NCBI GenBank assembly: GCA_016201765.1
Contig: JACQCE010000048.1
Span: forward strand, 1 to 53,616
DNA: 53,616 bases
DNA from: Nitrospirota bacterium
GTDB taxonomy: Bacteria; Nitrospirota; Nitrospiria; JACQCE01
Reading direction: 5' to 3'
Shown: positions 42,195-51,191 of the stretch, piece after piece
Layout of the letters: each line of letters opens with the position of its first letter
Position numbering within the stretch: position 1 is the stretch's first letter
Program-made: the position numbers and the translations under genes
The notes under the pieces: model-generated
What the model saw: only the letters and a program-made list of their open reading frames with translations
Databases searched by the model: none
Told to the model about the DNA's origin: nothing

Positions 42195-42200
42195 TCACAC

Positions 42201-42308
42201 ATGCGGCGGCTGGTTGTTGTCGTCAGTAGATGTCTCTTCACACCCCGGCGGTCGTCCCTCCGATTACTGTCTCCCGGTTTTGAAACCCGAGGGTTTCTTT
42301 TTCAATGA
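42201..42308 (+). CDS. Putative 35-residue leader peptide upstream of secA
   Basis: An ATG at the predicted transcription start opens a 35-codon frame whose CAA TGA overlaps the secA ATG by 4 bases. The peptide is basic and partly hydrophobic: it begins [13 protein letters not shown] and ends [11 protein letters not shown]. Its position matches regulatory leader peptides such as SecM or VemP, but it is far shorter than either and has no recognisable arrest motif of those proteins. Its last third is the DNA of a terminator-like hairpin. It is too short to support by codon statistics, so it remains a candidate. Confidence 0.45.
   Translation: MRRLVVVVSRCLFTPRRSSLRLLSPGFETRGFLFQ
42276..42302 (+). 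terminator. Attenuator-like hairpin directly before secA
   Basis: GAAACCC-GA-GGGTTTC (42282-42297) followed by five T (42298-42302) forms a compact intrinsic-terminator shape ending 2 bases before the secA ATG. A competing hairpin GGTTT-TG-AAACC (42276-42287) uses the same left arm. The only Shine-Dalgarno-like bases for secA, GAGGG at 42289-42293, lie in the loop and right arm. Confidence 0.5.
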
Positions 42309-45046
42309 TCGGCACCCTGATCAAAAAAGTCGTCGGCACGAAAAACGACCGGGAACTGAAGCGGCTCTGGCCGATCGTGGCGAAGGTCAACGCGTTCGAG
42401 CCCGCCGTGGCCGCGCTCGATGACGAGACGCTGACGGTGAGGACTGACGACTTCCGCCGGCGCTTGGCCGGCGGGGAGTCGGTCGACGCCGTGTTGCCCG
42501 AAGCCTTTGCCGTGGTGCGCGAGACGGCCAAGCGGCGGTTGGGGATGCGCCATTTCGATGTCCAGCTGCTGGGCGGCGTGGTGCTGCACGAAGGCAAAAT
42601 CTCCGAGATGAAGACCGGCGAAGGGAAGACGCTGGTCGCCACGCTTCCCCTCTATCTGAATGCGCTCACCGGCCGGGGCTGCCATCTGATCACCGTCAAC
42701 GATTACCTGGCCAAGCGCGACGCCCAGTGGATGGGGCCCGTCTATCACGCGCTGGGGCTGTCCGTCGGTGTAATCCAGCACGACGCCTCGTTCCTGTTTG
42801 ATCCCTCCTATGAGGCCTCGGACCGCCGGATGCAGTCGTTGCGGCCGGTGACCCGGCGGGAGGCCTACGCGGCCGACCTCACCTACGGCACCAACAACGA
42901 GTTCGGATTCGATTATCTGCGGGACAACATGGTGGTGGAACAGGCGCAATGCGTGCAGCGCGATCTGCATTATGCCATTGTGGACGAAGTGGACAGCATC
43001 CTGATTGACGAGGCGCGCACGCCGCTGATCATTTCCGGCCCCGCCGAGGAATCCACGGACCTCTACTATCGCGTGGACAAGATCATCCCGTACCTGAAGG
43101 CCGTGACCGATTACACCATCGAGGAGAAGACCAAAACCGTGGCGCTGACCGAGGAGGGCAACGCGAAGGTGGAGCGCCTGCTCGGGGTCGACAATTTGTA
43201 TGACATGGCCAACATGAGTCTGGTGCATCACGTGGGGCAGGCGTTGAGGGCGCACGCGCTCTACCACCGGGACGTCGAATATGTCGTCAAGGACGGACAG
43301 GTCATCATTGTGGATGAGTTCACCGGCCGGCTGATGCCGGGGCGCCGCTGGAGCGACGGCCTGCACCAGGCGGTCGAAGCCAAGGAAGGCGTCAAGATCG
43401 CCAGCGAGAACCAGACGCTGGCCACGATCACCTTCCAGAATTATTTCAGACTCTATGACAAATTGGCCGGCATGACCGGCACGGCCGACACCGAAGCGGC
43501 GGAGTTCAGCAAGATTTACTCGCTGGATGTCGTGGTGGCGCCGACGCACCGCGTGATGAGCCGGGTGGACTATCCCGACGTGGTCTACCGGACCGAGCGG
43601 GAAAAGTTCGAAGCGATCGTTGAGGAGATCATTGAGCTGCATGCCAAGGGACAACCGGCTCTCGTCGGGACGATCTCCATCGAAAAGTCCGAGCGATTGA
43701 GCGCGATGTTGAAACGGCGCGGCGTCGAACACTCCGTCCTGAACGCCAAGTATCATGAGAAAGAGGCCGAGATCATCGCGCAGGCCGGCCGCAAGAACGC
43801 CGTCACGATTGCGACCAACATGGCGGGCCGCGGCACCGATATCCTGCTGGGAGGCAACCCGGATTTCCTGGTCAAGCGCGAGATGCAGAAACAGGAGGAG
43901 TGGGCGCCGGCCGACCTGCAGCGGCTCACCGAACGGATCAAGGCGGAGACGGAGCGGGAGAAACAGGACGTGGTCGCGGCGGGCGGTCTGCACATCCTGG
44001 GCACGGAACGGCACGAAAGCCGGCGGATCGACAATCAATTGCGCGGTCGTTCCGGCCGGCAGGGCGATCCCGGTTCATCGAGGTTTTATCTCTCCCTGGA
44101 AGACGATCTGATGCGGATTTTCGGCAGTGAGCGTCTTTCCGGGTTGATGCAGCGGCTGGGGATGGAGGAAGGGGTCCCGATCGAACACCGGTGGGTCACC
44201 CGGTCGATCGAAGGCGCCCAGAAAAAAGTGGAAGCCCATAATTTCGAAATCCGGAAACAGTTGCTTGAATATGACGACGTCATGAACAAGCAGCGCGAGG
44301 TCGTCTATGAGCGCCGGAAGGAAATTCTCCGGGGCGAATCGGTCGTGGACACGATTCAGGAGATGATTGAGGAGCGGCTGGACGGGTTGTTGCCGCTCTA
44401 CTGCTCCGAAGAGCAGCACGCGGAGGAGTGGGACCTGAAGGGGCTGGCCGAGGCGCTGCATCAGCAGTTTGCGCTGGAGGCCGATGAGCCGTGGTTGCGG
44501 TCGCTTCAAGGCCCCGACGCCCTGCGGTCGGAGCTGCTGCATCGCATTCGGGAAGGGTATCATCGGCGGGAGGCGGAGTTCGGGGAGTTGATGATCCGGC
44601 AGGTCGAACGGATGGTGATGCTTCGCGTCATGGACGCCCTCTGGAAGGATCATCTGCTGTCGATGGATTATTTGAAGGAGGGGATCGGCTTGCGGGGATA
44701 CGGCCAACGGGATCCGCTGGTTGAATACAAGCGCGAGGGATTTGATCTGTTCGCCGACATGATGGGGCGCGTCCAAAGCGAGGTCATCGCCCATCTGATG
44801 CGGGTGCAGCCGGTGCCGCAGGCGGTTCCGTCCGCCTCGCCGGGCCCGGCGGCCGGCTCACCGGTTTCCCCCTTGGCGTCCACCCCAGGACGCTCGCCCC
44901 GGCTGGTCTTTCATCGGGGCGACGCGGGACAGGAGGCCGCATCGGCGGCGCCCGCGCATCGGGACGCGGACAAGGTCGGACGCAATGACCCCTGTCCCTG
45001 CGGCAGCGGGAAGAAATACAAAAAATGTCATGGGAGCAGCGCCTAG
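42305..45046 (+). CDS. secA: Preprotein translocase ATPase SecA
   Basis: 913-residue motor of the Sec pathway. Walker A is [11 protein letters not shown], Walker B is [17 protein letters not shown], followed by [31 protein letters not shown] and [13 protein letters not shown] of NBD2. The helical scaffold ([17 protein letters not shown]) and the C-terminal zinc tail [14 protein letters not shown] are present, so it is a full canonical SecA that should bind SecB or ribosomes. A Pro/Ala/Ser linker precedes the tail. No free Shine-Dalgarno sequence precedes the ATG, which overlaps the end of a short leader ORF. Confidence 0.98.
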   Translation: MIGTLIKKVVGTKNDRELKRLWPIVAKVNAFEPAVAALDDETLTVRTDDFRRRLAGGESVDAVLPEAFAVVRETAKRRLGMRHFDVQLLGGVVLHEGKISEMKTGEGKTLVATLPLYLNALTGRGCHLITVNDYLAKRDAQWMGPVYHALGLSVGVIQHDASFLFDPSYEASDRRMQSLRPVTRREAYAADLTYGTNNEFGFDYLRDNMVVEQAQCVQRDLHYAIVDEVDSILIDEARTPLIISGPAEESTDLYYRVDKIIPYLKAVTDYTIEEKTKTVALTEEGNAKVERLLGVDNLYDMANMSLVHHVGQALRAHALYHRDVEYVVKDGQVIIVDEFTGRLMPGRRWSDGLHQAVEAKEGVKIASENQTLATITFQNYFRLYDKLAGMTGTADTEAAEFSKIYSLDVVVAPTHRVMSRVDYPDVVYRTEREKFEAIVEEIIELHAKGQPALVGTISIEKSERLSAMLKRRGVEHSVLNAKYHEKEAEIIAQAGRKNAVTIATNMAGRGTDILLGGNPDFLVKREMQKQEEWAPADLQRLTERIKAETEREKQDVVAAGGLHILGTERHESRRIDNQLRGRSGRQGDPGSSRFYLSLEDDLMRIFGSERLSGLMQRLGMEEGVPIEHRWVTRSIEGAQKKVEAHNFEIRKQLLEYDDVMNKQREVVYERRKEILRGESVVDTIQEMIEERLDGLLPLYCSEEQHAEEWDLKGLAEALHQQFALEADEPWLRSLQGPDALRSELLHRIREGYHRREAEFGELMIRQVERMVMLRVMDALWKDHLLSMDYLKEGIGLRGYGQRDPLVEYKREGFDLFADMMGRVQSEVIAHLMRVQPVPQAVPSASPGPAAGSPVSPLASTPGRSPRLVFHRGDAGQEAASAAPAHRDADKVGRNDPCPCGSGKKYKKCHGSSA

Positions 45047-45062
45047 GGCGGACCGGCGGATC

Positions 45063-46235
45063 ATGGGGGCGAGACACACGACCAAAAAATCCGGAGGGCA
45101 CACGCCGAATCATCCGAAGGCGGCGCCCGCGTCGGACAGGCTCCAGGCGCTGATCACGGAGAATCGCGAGCTCAAAACGGGGCTCCGTTACCGGACCAAG
45201 GAGCTCAGTTTCTTCCTGAGCCTGGCCAAGGCGCTGACCTCGACCCTGGAACTCAAGAAGGTGCTCAAGGTCATCATGGCCCGCGCGCAGCAGTTGATCA
45301 AGGCCGAGGCCTGGGCGCTGCTGCTGGTGGATGAGCCGGCCAACGAACTCTATTTCGACCTGATCCACTCCAAGCACGAAAAGGCCCTCAAATCGCAGCG
45401 CATCAAACCGGGCCAGGGCCCGGCGGGATGGGTCGTCCGGTACAACAAGCCGCTCCTGGTGCCCGATCTTGCCAAGGACGGCCGGTTTTCCAGCGGCCTC
45501 GACCTGCAACTTGGTTCGCCGTCACGATCGTTGATCGGCGTGCCGATCGTGAACAAGAAACGGACGATCGGCGTCCTGGAGGCCGTCAATAAAACGGGTG
45601 ACGGGCCGTTTGACGAACAGGATCTGGCGCTCCTGGTGAAGCTGGTCGATCAGGCCGAGATCGCCATCGAGCGCGCCTATCTGTATCAGAAGATGGCCGA
45701 CCTCGCGGTCACCGATGATCTGACGAAGCTCTTCAATTTCCGGTATCTCGACCAGACGCTCGACATCGAACTCCGCCGGGGACAGCGCTACGGCGCGAAT
45801 GTGTCGTTGATCTTCCTGGACATGGATTACTTCAAGCAGGTCAACGACCGGTACGGCCATCTGATGGGCAGCCGCGTGCTGATCGAGGTGGCGCAGATCC
45901 TGATCCAGAATCTGCGCGACGTCGACATCATCGCCCGGTACGGCGGGGATGAGTTTGTGGTGGTCCTGCCCGAGACGCCCCTCGATGTCACCTACCGGAT
46001 CGCCCAACGGCTTCGCGTGGCATTGCGCGAGCACATGTTCCTCGAGGCGGAGGGCCATCCGGTCAAACTCACGGCCAGCTACGGGATCGCGAGTTACCCG
46101 ACGCACGCGCGCAATAAGAAGGATCTGATCCGTCTGGCCGATCAGGCGATGTACCGGGCGAAGAACAGCGGCCGTGACCAGATCTGCCTGGCTGAACATC
46201 CGGCGACCAAGCCGTCCCCCTCCGCGGCGGGCTAG
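45063..46235 (+). CDS. GAF-GGDEF diguanylate cyclase
   Basis: 390 residues from the ATG at 45063; ATG 45030, overlapping secA, is an alternative. A charged N-terminus and coiled coil precede a GAF domain (LTSTLELKKVLKVIMARAQQLI ... GVPIVNKKRTIGVLEAVNK). The GGDEF domain has DDLTKLFNFRYLDQTL, FLDMDYFKQVNDRYGH and an intact RYGGDEFVVVLPE active site. The RDVD five residues before GGDEF is a product-inhibition I-site. It should make c-di-GMP, possibly for the riboswitch and MshEN ATPases in this window. Its 3' end overlaps the convergent aminotransferase by 4 bases. Confidence 0.93.
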   Translation: MGARHTTKKSGGHTPNHPKAAPASDRLQALITENRELKTGLRYRTKELSFFLSLAKALTSTLELKKVLKVIMARAQQLIKAEAWALLLVDEPANELYFDLIHSKHEKALKSQRIKPGQGPAGWVVRYNKPLLVPDLAKDGRFSSGLDLQLGSPSRSLIGVPIVNKKRTIGVLEAVNKTGDGPFDEQDLALLVKLVDQAEIAIERAYLYQKMADLAVTDDLTKLFNFRYLDQTLDIELRRGQRYGANVSLIFLDMDYFKQVNDRYGHLMGSRVLIEVAQILIQNLRDVDIIARYGGDEFVVVLPETPLDVTYRIAQRLRVALREHMFLEAEGHPVKLTASYGIASYPTHARNKKDLIRLADQAMYRAKNSGRDQICLAEHPATKPSPSAAG

Positions 46236-47437
46236 CCCAGCGCTCGGTTCATTCTCGAAAGTCCTTCCCCCAATTCATCCGGGGACAAGACCAGCGGCGG
46301 CGCCAGCCGCACCACGCGGTCCTCATGCAAGGTCCAGCCGAGCAGCAGGCCGGCGTCGCGGCACCGACGGACGAATCGTTCGCAGTGTGCCGGCGTGTCA
46401 AACTCCATCCCGATCAACAACCCCAGCCCTCGAACCGTCATCAGCCCGCCGCGACCGCACAACCCGGCGATCCCGTCCATCAGTCGTCGCCCCGCTTGGG
46501 CTGCCGCCTGCTCGAGCCGTTGATCGATCATGACCCGCAGCGCCGCCAGGCCGGCGGCGCAGGAGAGCGGATGGCCGCCGAACGTCGTGAGGTGACTCAA
46601 GGGGGGATCATGGGAGAGCGCGGCCATCACGTCGGGCCGGCCGAGAAAGCCGCCGAGCGGCAGCCCGCCGCCCATCGCCTTGGCCAGGATCAGCATGTCG
46701 GGCGTGACGCCCCAATGCTCGACGGCAAACCGCCGGCCGGTCCGGCCGAAGCCGGTGACGACCTCGTCCATCAACAGCAACGCGCCCGCGGCGGTGCAAC
46801 GCGCGCGGACCGCCTTGAGAAATTCATCCGAGGGGAGGCGAACGCCGCCTTCGGCCTGGATCGGTTCCATGATGACGGCGGCAACCTGCTCGTTGATTCC
46901 ATCAGGGCCGCCCAGCGCGTCCGGCTCGTTCCACGGGAGAAAGCGCGCCATCGGCACCAGCGGTTCATACGGCTTGCGCAGCTCCGGCCGTCCCATCACC
47001 GACATCGCGCCGAACGTGTCGCCGTGGTAGCTCCGGTCGAACGCCACGAACACCGACCGGCCGGTGAATTTTCTCGCCGCTTTGAGCGCGCCCTCCACCG
47101 CTTCGGCCCCGCTGTTGGTGAAATAGGTGACCGACAGGGGAGGCGGGGCGATGGACGCGAGCTGCGCGGCCAGCTCGATCTGCGGCGCCTGCAGATATTC
47201 GCCGTAGACCATGACGTGCAGATAGTGGTCGAGCTGCTCCCGGATGGCGGCGAGGACGGCGGGATGGCGGTGGCCGACGTTCGCCACGCCGATCCCGGAA
47301 ATAAAATCGAGATGCCGGCGGCCGGTCGTGTCGGTGATCGTGCACCCCTCGGCCGACGCCACCTCGAGCCCGATCGGTTCGGTCGACGTCTGGCAGAGGT
47401 GCGTTAGAAAGAGGTGGCGGAGTTTGTTTGAGTCCAT
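46232..47437 (-). CDS. Class III (omega) aminotransferase next to luxC
   Basis: 401-residue fold-type I PLP enzyme of the acetylornithine/omega-transaminase group. Visible parts: GRRHLDFISGIGVANVGHRHP, the phosphate site TNSGAEAVEGALKAARK, RSYHGDTFGAMSV, Asp224 in LLMDEVVTGFGRTG and LysPLP Lys253 in LILAKAMGGGLPLGGFLG. Its start overlaps the luxC-like gene by 34 bases, so the two are probably translated together. In that context it may aminate an aldehyde made by LuxC. An unrelated amino acid or polyamine transaminase role remains possible. Confidence 0.88.
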   Translation of the reverse strand: MDSNKLRHLFLTHLCQTSTEPIGLEVASAEGCTITDTTGRRHLDFISGIGVANVGHRHPAVLAAIREQLDHYLHVMVYGEYLQAPQIELAAQLASIAPPPLSVTYFTNSGAEAVEGALKAARKFTGRSVFVAFDRSYHGDTFGAMSVMGRPELRKPYEPLVPMARFLPWNEPDALGGPDGINEQVAAVIMEPIQAEGGVRLPSDEFLKAVRARCTAAGALLLMDEVVTGFGRTGRRFAVEHWGVTPDMLILAKAMGGGLPLGGFLGRPDVMAALSHDPPLSHLTTFGGHPLSCAAGLAALRVMIDQRLEQAAAQAGRRLMDGIAGLCGRGGLMTVRGLGLLIGMEFDTPAHCERFVRRCRDAGLLLGWTLHEDRVVRLAPPLVLSPDELGEGLSRMNRALG

Positions 47438-48792
47438 GTGGTGAGTTTGAAGAGCAACCCCTGATCGAGCAGCCGCCAGCGCAGCGGCGGTTCCTGCATC
47501 GTGCCGATTGGTGTGAGGCGGCTGGGGCCGAGGTGACTGATCGATGGGCGCAGCGCAGCCAGCCGTTCATCGGACAGCGCCGCGCCGATTGATTCGATCC
47601 GTCCCCGCCAGGGCGTCAGCGCGTCGAGCGCCGTGTCCATGCTTGCGGCGGGTTTCACCCACAGCGTCCTGTAGCCCGGCGAGGGGCGGGGAGCGGGATC
47701 GGGATCGTAGAGGACCGTGCCGCCGGCCAGTCGGCTGATTGACGGGGATGGCGTGAAGAAGTCCGCTCCGGTTGTCGCTCGAAACTCCACGTCTGCGCGG
47801 AGCTGCAGAATGGCCGAGGCGGCCTCGATGGGAACAGCCGCCGGCGGCCACTGGTGTGCCTGGCGTCCCAGCGCCGCGGCCATCTGTTTTGCGAACAGTC
47901 GAGGAGTGATCGGGCCGCCCTCTTCAACGTACACCAGGTGCGGGGACAGGCAGCCCTGCTGTTCATACCAGCAGACGTCACGTGCCAGCGAGGCGGCCAG
48001 AGCGTCGGCGTCGGTCAGCGCCTCGGCGCCGATCAACGCCACACTCCATCGGTGGCCGTCGCCGATGATCCGGGGCGTATGCCGGGATAGTTCGATGATC
48101 GTGTCATCCTCACCGGAGGCCACCACCACGTCAACGGCGGCCCCGACGGCGGCGGTGATCGCGCCGGCTTCCCGCGGCCACCAGGCGACGGCCAACAGTC
48201 CGCCGATCCGAGGGTCAATCTCGGCCAGCGTGCGCACAAAGAGCGCAGGGGTGATCGGATCGCGGATCGACGGCCTGATGAGACCGGCCGACCTGGCGAG
48301 GAGCAGCCCGGTGATGTCATCGATGGCCAGCCCGGGGATGTGGCCGGCCACAACCACCAGGGCGACCGGCGGCCCCTGCCGGATCCGATCCTGTCGGGCC
48401 AGCCGGTTGTCGGCATCATCGATCAACCGCGCCAGCCGTTCGGGCGTCAGTTGGGCCAGCCGGTGATCGAGTCCCTCTTCGATCATCCGGGGGGCATAGC
48501 CGGTCAACGTCGGAAGAATCGAGAGAGCCTGACGGCGGGCGGGATGATCCGGATGGCGCCAGTGTTTGGCCGCCTCGGCGAGCAGAGTGATCGTCTGCTC
48601 ATCAGTCAGTTGCGGCATCACTGACGTGTGAGCCGACCGCAGCCGCTCCACCACCGCGCGGTAGAATGGCGCACCTTCATCGGGCAGCTCGACCGCAACG
48701 GGTCCGCATGGCACGGTGCGGACGGCGGACGGCGTCATCGTCGCCGGCAGGTGGAACGCCTGCAAGGCCGCGAGTTGACGGACGGCTGTCAT
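47404..48792 (-). CDS. luxC: LuxC-like acyl-CoA/acyl-protein reductase
   Basis: 462-residue NAD(P)H-dependent reductase of the LuxC family in the aldehyde dehydrogenase superfamily. The nucleotide region has VVVAGHIPGLAIDDITGLLLARSAGLIRPS, with AAVDVVVASGEDDTI. The catalytic Cys281 lies in YEQQGCLSPHLVYVE as in LuxC. The expected reaction is acyl thioester to fatty aldehyde. It follows the luxE-like gene with a 4-base overlap. No luciferase genes (luxAB) are present here, so bioluminescence is not implied. Confidence 0.88.
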   Translation of the reverse strand: MTAVRQLAALQAFHLPATMTPSAVRTVPCGPVAVELPDEGAPFYRAVVERLRSAHTSVMPQLTDEQTITLLAEAAKHWRHPDHPARRQALSILPTLTGYAPRMIEEGLDHRLAQLTPERLARLIDDADNRLARQDRIRQGPPVALVVVAGHIPGLAIDDITGLLLARSAGLIRPSIRDPITPALFVRTLAEIDPRIGGLLAVAWWPREAGAITAAVGAAVDVVVASGEDDTIIELSRHTPRIIGDGHRWSVALIGAEALTDADALAASLARDVCWYEQQGCLSPHLVYVEEGGPITPRLFAKQMAAALGRQAHQWPPAAVPIEAASAILQLRADVEFRATTGADFFTPSPSISRLAGGTVLYDPDPAPRPSPGYRTLWVKPAASMDTALDALTPWRGRIESIGAALSDERLAALRPSISHLGPSRLTPIGTMQEPPLRWRLLDQGLLFKLTTWTQTNSATSF

Positions 48793-49955
48793 GCCGATGC
48801 GGGGAGCGGCAGCAGGGAGGCGGAAGCGTCAAGTGAGCAACCGCGCAGCTCCGCGCCGGCGACCCGTCCCAGGAGATGAAATCCATCGATGACGCCCGGC
48901 GGTTTCATGCCGAGATCGTCTGTCTGAACGGCCATGACCGAATGAAGGTTGGCCGGATCGTAGTGGCACAGCAACCCGGGTTGGCCGGGCGGCACGTCAT
49001 CGCCCGTGGCGGGATCGATCACGCGCACCCTGACCCAGGGCGGAATGGTGTAGAGGCCGATGGGCTTGGGGTATGGGGGCATCGGAGGACGGGGTAACGC
49101 TTCCGCACGGGCCCCCATATAGAATTGACAACTGAGTTCGGTCATCCCGTATTCATTGATGACGGCATGAGCGGGCAGGCCAAGGAACCGCTCACAGGTG
49201 GCCAGGAAGAGTTCCCGATGATCGATGGCGTCCAGTGAGACGGTCTGCAGTCCGTCGATGCCCTTCCGTCCACCGGTGTCCATTAACCGGCTGCCGAAAG
49301 GCAGCGTGATGCGCCACCCCCGCGCGGCAGACTGTTCAAACCAGCGCACGAACGCGGCTGTCGTGCCGATGAGCGCCACAGGTTGTCCCTCAGCGACGGC
49401 GCGATCGAGCGCCGCTGTGAGCACCGTGCCATCCAGGCCGTCGGATTGGCCCAGATAACGGCTGTCCGGCGCGCCCCAGCGTTGCATGAACAGGTCGATC
49501 ATGTGGATCAACGACGAATTCTGCCGTTGCGAGGGAGGCGGCGTCAGCGACAGGATCAGGAGCCGGCGGCCGCTGGAGAGCGGCAGATCCGGGAAGAGGT
49601 GCGCCTGTGCACTGGCGACGATGGCCGCGTGAGCCGGCGCCAGATCGGCGATCAGGTGTCGGCCGCGCCGCTCCGTTCCTTGCGTGGTGCCGCTGGTCAG
49701 AAACACGGTCGACGGTCGTTCGGGAGAACAGGTCAGGTCGGCGACCTTGAAAGCCGACGTCGGCACGGCCGGAATCCGCCGCCAATCAGTGATCTGGTCC
49801 GGCTTGAGCCCACGCCGGTCGCAGAAGAGCCGATAGGGACGGTTCTTCGCATACTGGTAGGCGAACACCTCCAGCGCAAGCAGGTCGAAACGCGTAGGAT
49901 CGGCGCGTTCAATCATGTCGAGCAGTCTGGATTCGAGCGATGCGACGGATGGCAT
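48789..49955 (-). CDS. luxE: LuxE-like acyl-protein synthetase with palindromic insertion
   Basis: 388 residues from the ATG at 49955 (MPSVASLES), preferred because the sequence upstream is Arg/Pro-rich. Adenylating-enzyme features: STVFLTSGTTQGTERRGRH (phosphate loop), INEYGMTELSCQFY (adenylate motif) and PPWVRVRVIDPATGDDVPPGQPGLL. It should activate a fatty acid and pass it to LuxC. Directly after SCQFYMG lies a Pro-rich insertion (residues about 275-292) encoded by a palindromic element that is also found in mazG. It ends by overlapping the luxC start. Confidence 0.87.
   Translation of the reverse strand: MPSVASLESRLLDMIERADPTRFDLLALEVFAYQYAKNRPYRLFCDRRGLKPDQITDWRRIPAVPTSAFKVADLTCSPERPSTVFLTSGTTQGTERRGRHLIADLAPAHAAIVASAQAHLFPDLPLSSGRRLLILSLTPPPSQRQNSSLIHMIDLFMQRWGAPDSRYLGQSDGLDGTVLTAALDRAVAEGQPVALIGTTAAFVRWFEQSAARGWRITLPFGSRLMDTGGRKGIDGLQTVSLDAIDHRELFLATCERFLGLPAHAVINEYGMTELSCQFYMGARAEALPRPPMPPYPKPIGLYTIPPWVRVRVIDPATGDDVPPGQPGLLCHYDPANLHSVMAVQTDDLGMKPPGVIDGFHLLGRVAGAELRGCSLDASASLLPLPASA
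49072..49119. repeat. Intragenic palindromic element, copy 2 (in luxE)
   Basis: Arms TATGGGGGC and GCCCCCATA (9 bp). The blocks TGGGGGCATCGGAGGACG and TTCCGCACGGGCCCCCA are identical to those at 16768-16811 in mazG, with an unrelated 9-base centre. Confidence 0.9.
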
Positions 49956-49977
49956 GGCGCCTCGTGGGGAGGGCCGG

Positions 49978-51147
49978 TCAGCCCAGCCGAAGCGGTTCCT
50001 GAACCGTCCGGGCCGATTCGGCGTCGGCCCGACGCTGTTCGCCGCGCTCGATGGCCGGGGCCGGCGCGTCATGCGCGGCCCCCTGACCGGCCAATGTCAA
50101 CTTGTCCGTGAAATGATCCAGTTGCCGGCTTGCCTCCTGGTATTTGCTCCCGGCGTTGGTCAGATGCGTGCCCATGGTGTCGAAGAGGCCGCAGAATTTG
50201 TTGAGGTCGCTCTTGAGCGCATCCAACTGGGTCATGATCTCCCGGGCGCTCTTTTCCACCTGGAGTCCTCGTAAACCCCACAAGATCACCTGCAGGTAGG
50301 CGTAGAGGCTGTTCGGCGAGACGGGGATGACCCGTCGGGAGAGCGCATAGGCGGAGAGCTGTTTGTCAGCGGTCGCCGCTTCATCCTTGATGATCATTTC
50401 GTAGTAGACGTTTTCAGCCGGGATGTACATCATGGCGAAATCAAACGTCCCTTCATCCGGGACGATATATTTCTCCGCGATGGCGTCGATGTGTTTTTTG
50501 ACGTCCGAAGCAAACTGCTTGCGGGCTTTCTTCCCCTCCTCATCGGACGGGGCGTCGATGATCCGTTTGAAGTTCTCCAGCGGAAACTTGGCGTCGATCG
50601 GCACCAGCCCCTGGCTGAACCGGATGGCCGCGTCGACCGCTTCGCCGCTTTTGAACCGGTGCTGCAGCGAGACGTAGGAGGGCGGAAGGAGCTGGAGCAG
50701 CAGATCGTTCAGAAAGAGCTCGCCCATCTGGCCCCGCAGCTTCGGCGCCTTGAGAATCTTCTGCAGATCGGCGATCTCCTTGCCGACGTCCTGGACCTGT
50801 TTGGTGGCTTCAGCGAGCGACCCGAGCCGGTCGCGCACGTCGCCGAAGACCTTGGTGCTGTGGTCGAGGCGGTTCCCGATCTGGCCGGTGGCTTCCTGGA
50901 GTTGTTTGCCGACGGTCGTCAACTGCTGGTTGACGTGCGTCGTCAACTGGCCCAGTTGTTGATTGACGAGTTGGGTCTGGTTGGTGAAACTTTCCTGTAA
51001 TTGCGCCCGCAGGGCGTCGACCTGCTGCTGCATGAGGTGCATCCCGGTATCGGGCGGCGCGGCGGCGGGACGTCGGAGAGTCAGCACACCGACGATGATC
51101 AGGCCGACGAGCAGGAGGACGAGGAGCGCAACGATCAGCGATTCCAT
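49978..51147 (-). CDS. rmuC: RmuC family protein
   Basis: 389 residues; ATG 51147 is preferred to GTG 51150. An N-terminal helix (LIVALLVLLLVGLIIVGVLTL), a long coiled coil (VDALRAQLQESFTNQTQLVNQQ...) and the PD-(D/E)XK-like RmuC domain (LRGQMGELFLNDLLLQLLP, AIRFSQGLVPIDAKFPLENFKR, FDFAMMYIPAENVYYE, PNSLYAYLQVILWGLRG) are visible. RmuC limits inverted-repeat-mediated rearrangement, which is notable beside so many palindromes. It lies 44 bases after the aminopeptidase and 22 bases before luxE on the same strand. Confidence 0.94.
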   Translation of the reverse strand: MESLIVALLVLLLVGLIIVGVLTLRRPAAAPPDTGMHLMQQQVDALRAQLQESFTNQTQLVNQQLGQLTTHVNQQLTTVGKQLQEATGQIGNRLDHSTKVFGDVRDRLGSLAEATKQVQDVGKEIADLQKILKAPKLRGQMGELFLNDLLLQLLPPSYVSLQHRFKSGEAVDAAIRFSQGLVPIDAKFPLENFKRIIDAPSDEEGKKARKQFASDVKKHIDAIAEKYIVPDEGTFDFAMMYIPAENVYYEMIIKDEAATADKQLSAYALSRRVIPVSPNSLYAYLQVILWGLRGLQVEKSAREIMTQLDALKSDLNKFCGLFDTMGTHLTNAGSKYQEASRQLDHFTDKLTLAGQGAAHDAPAPAIERGEQRRADAESARTVQEPLRLG

Positions 51148-51191
51148 CACCGGCAGATTATACGCTTCCCGCCAGGAAATGTGAACGGGGG

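Noticed and set aside
46406..50072. Bioluminescence (lux) operon
   Set aside because: Only luxC-like and luxE-like genes are present. No luciferase alpha/beta genes lie here, and an aminotransferase follows instead.
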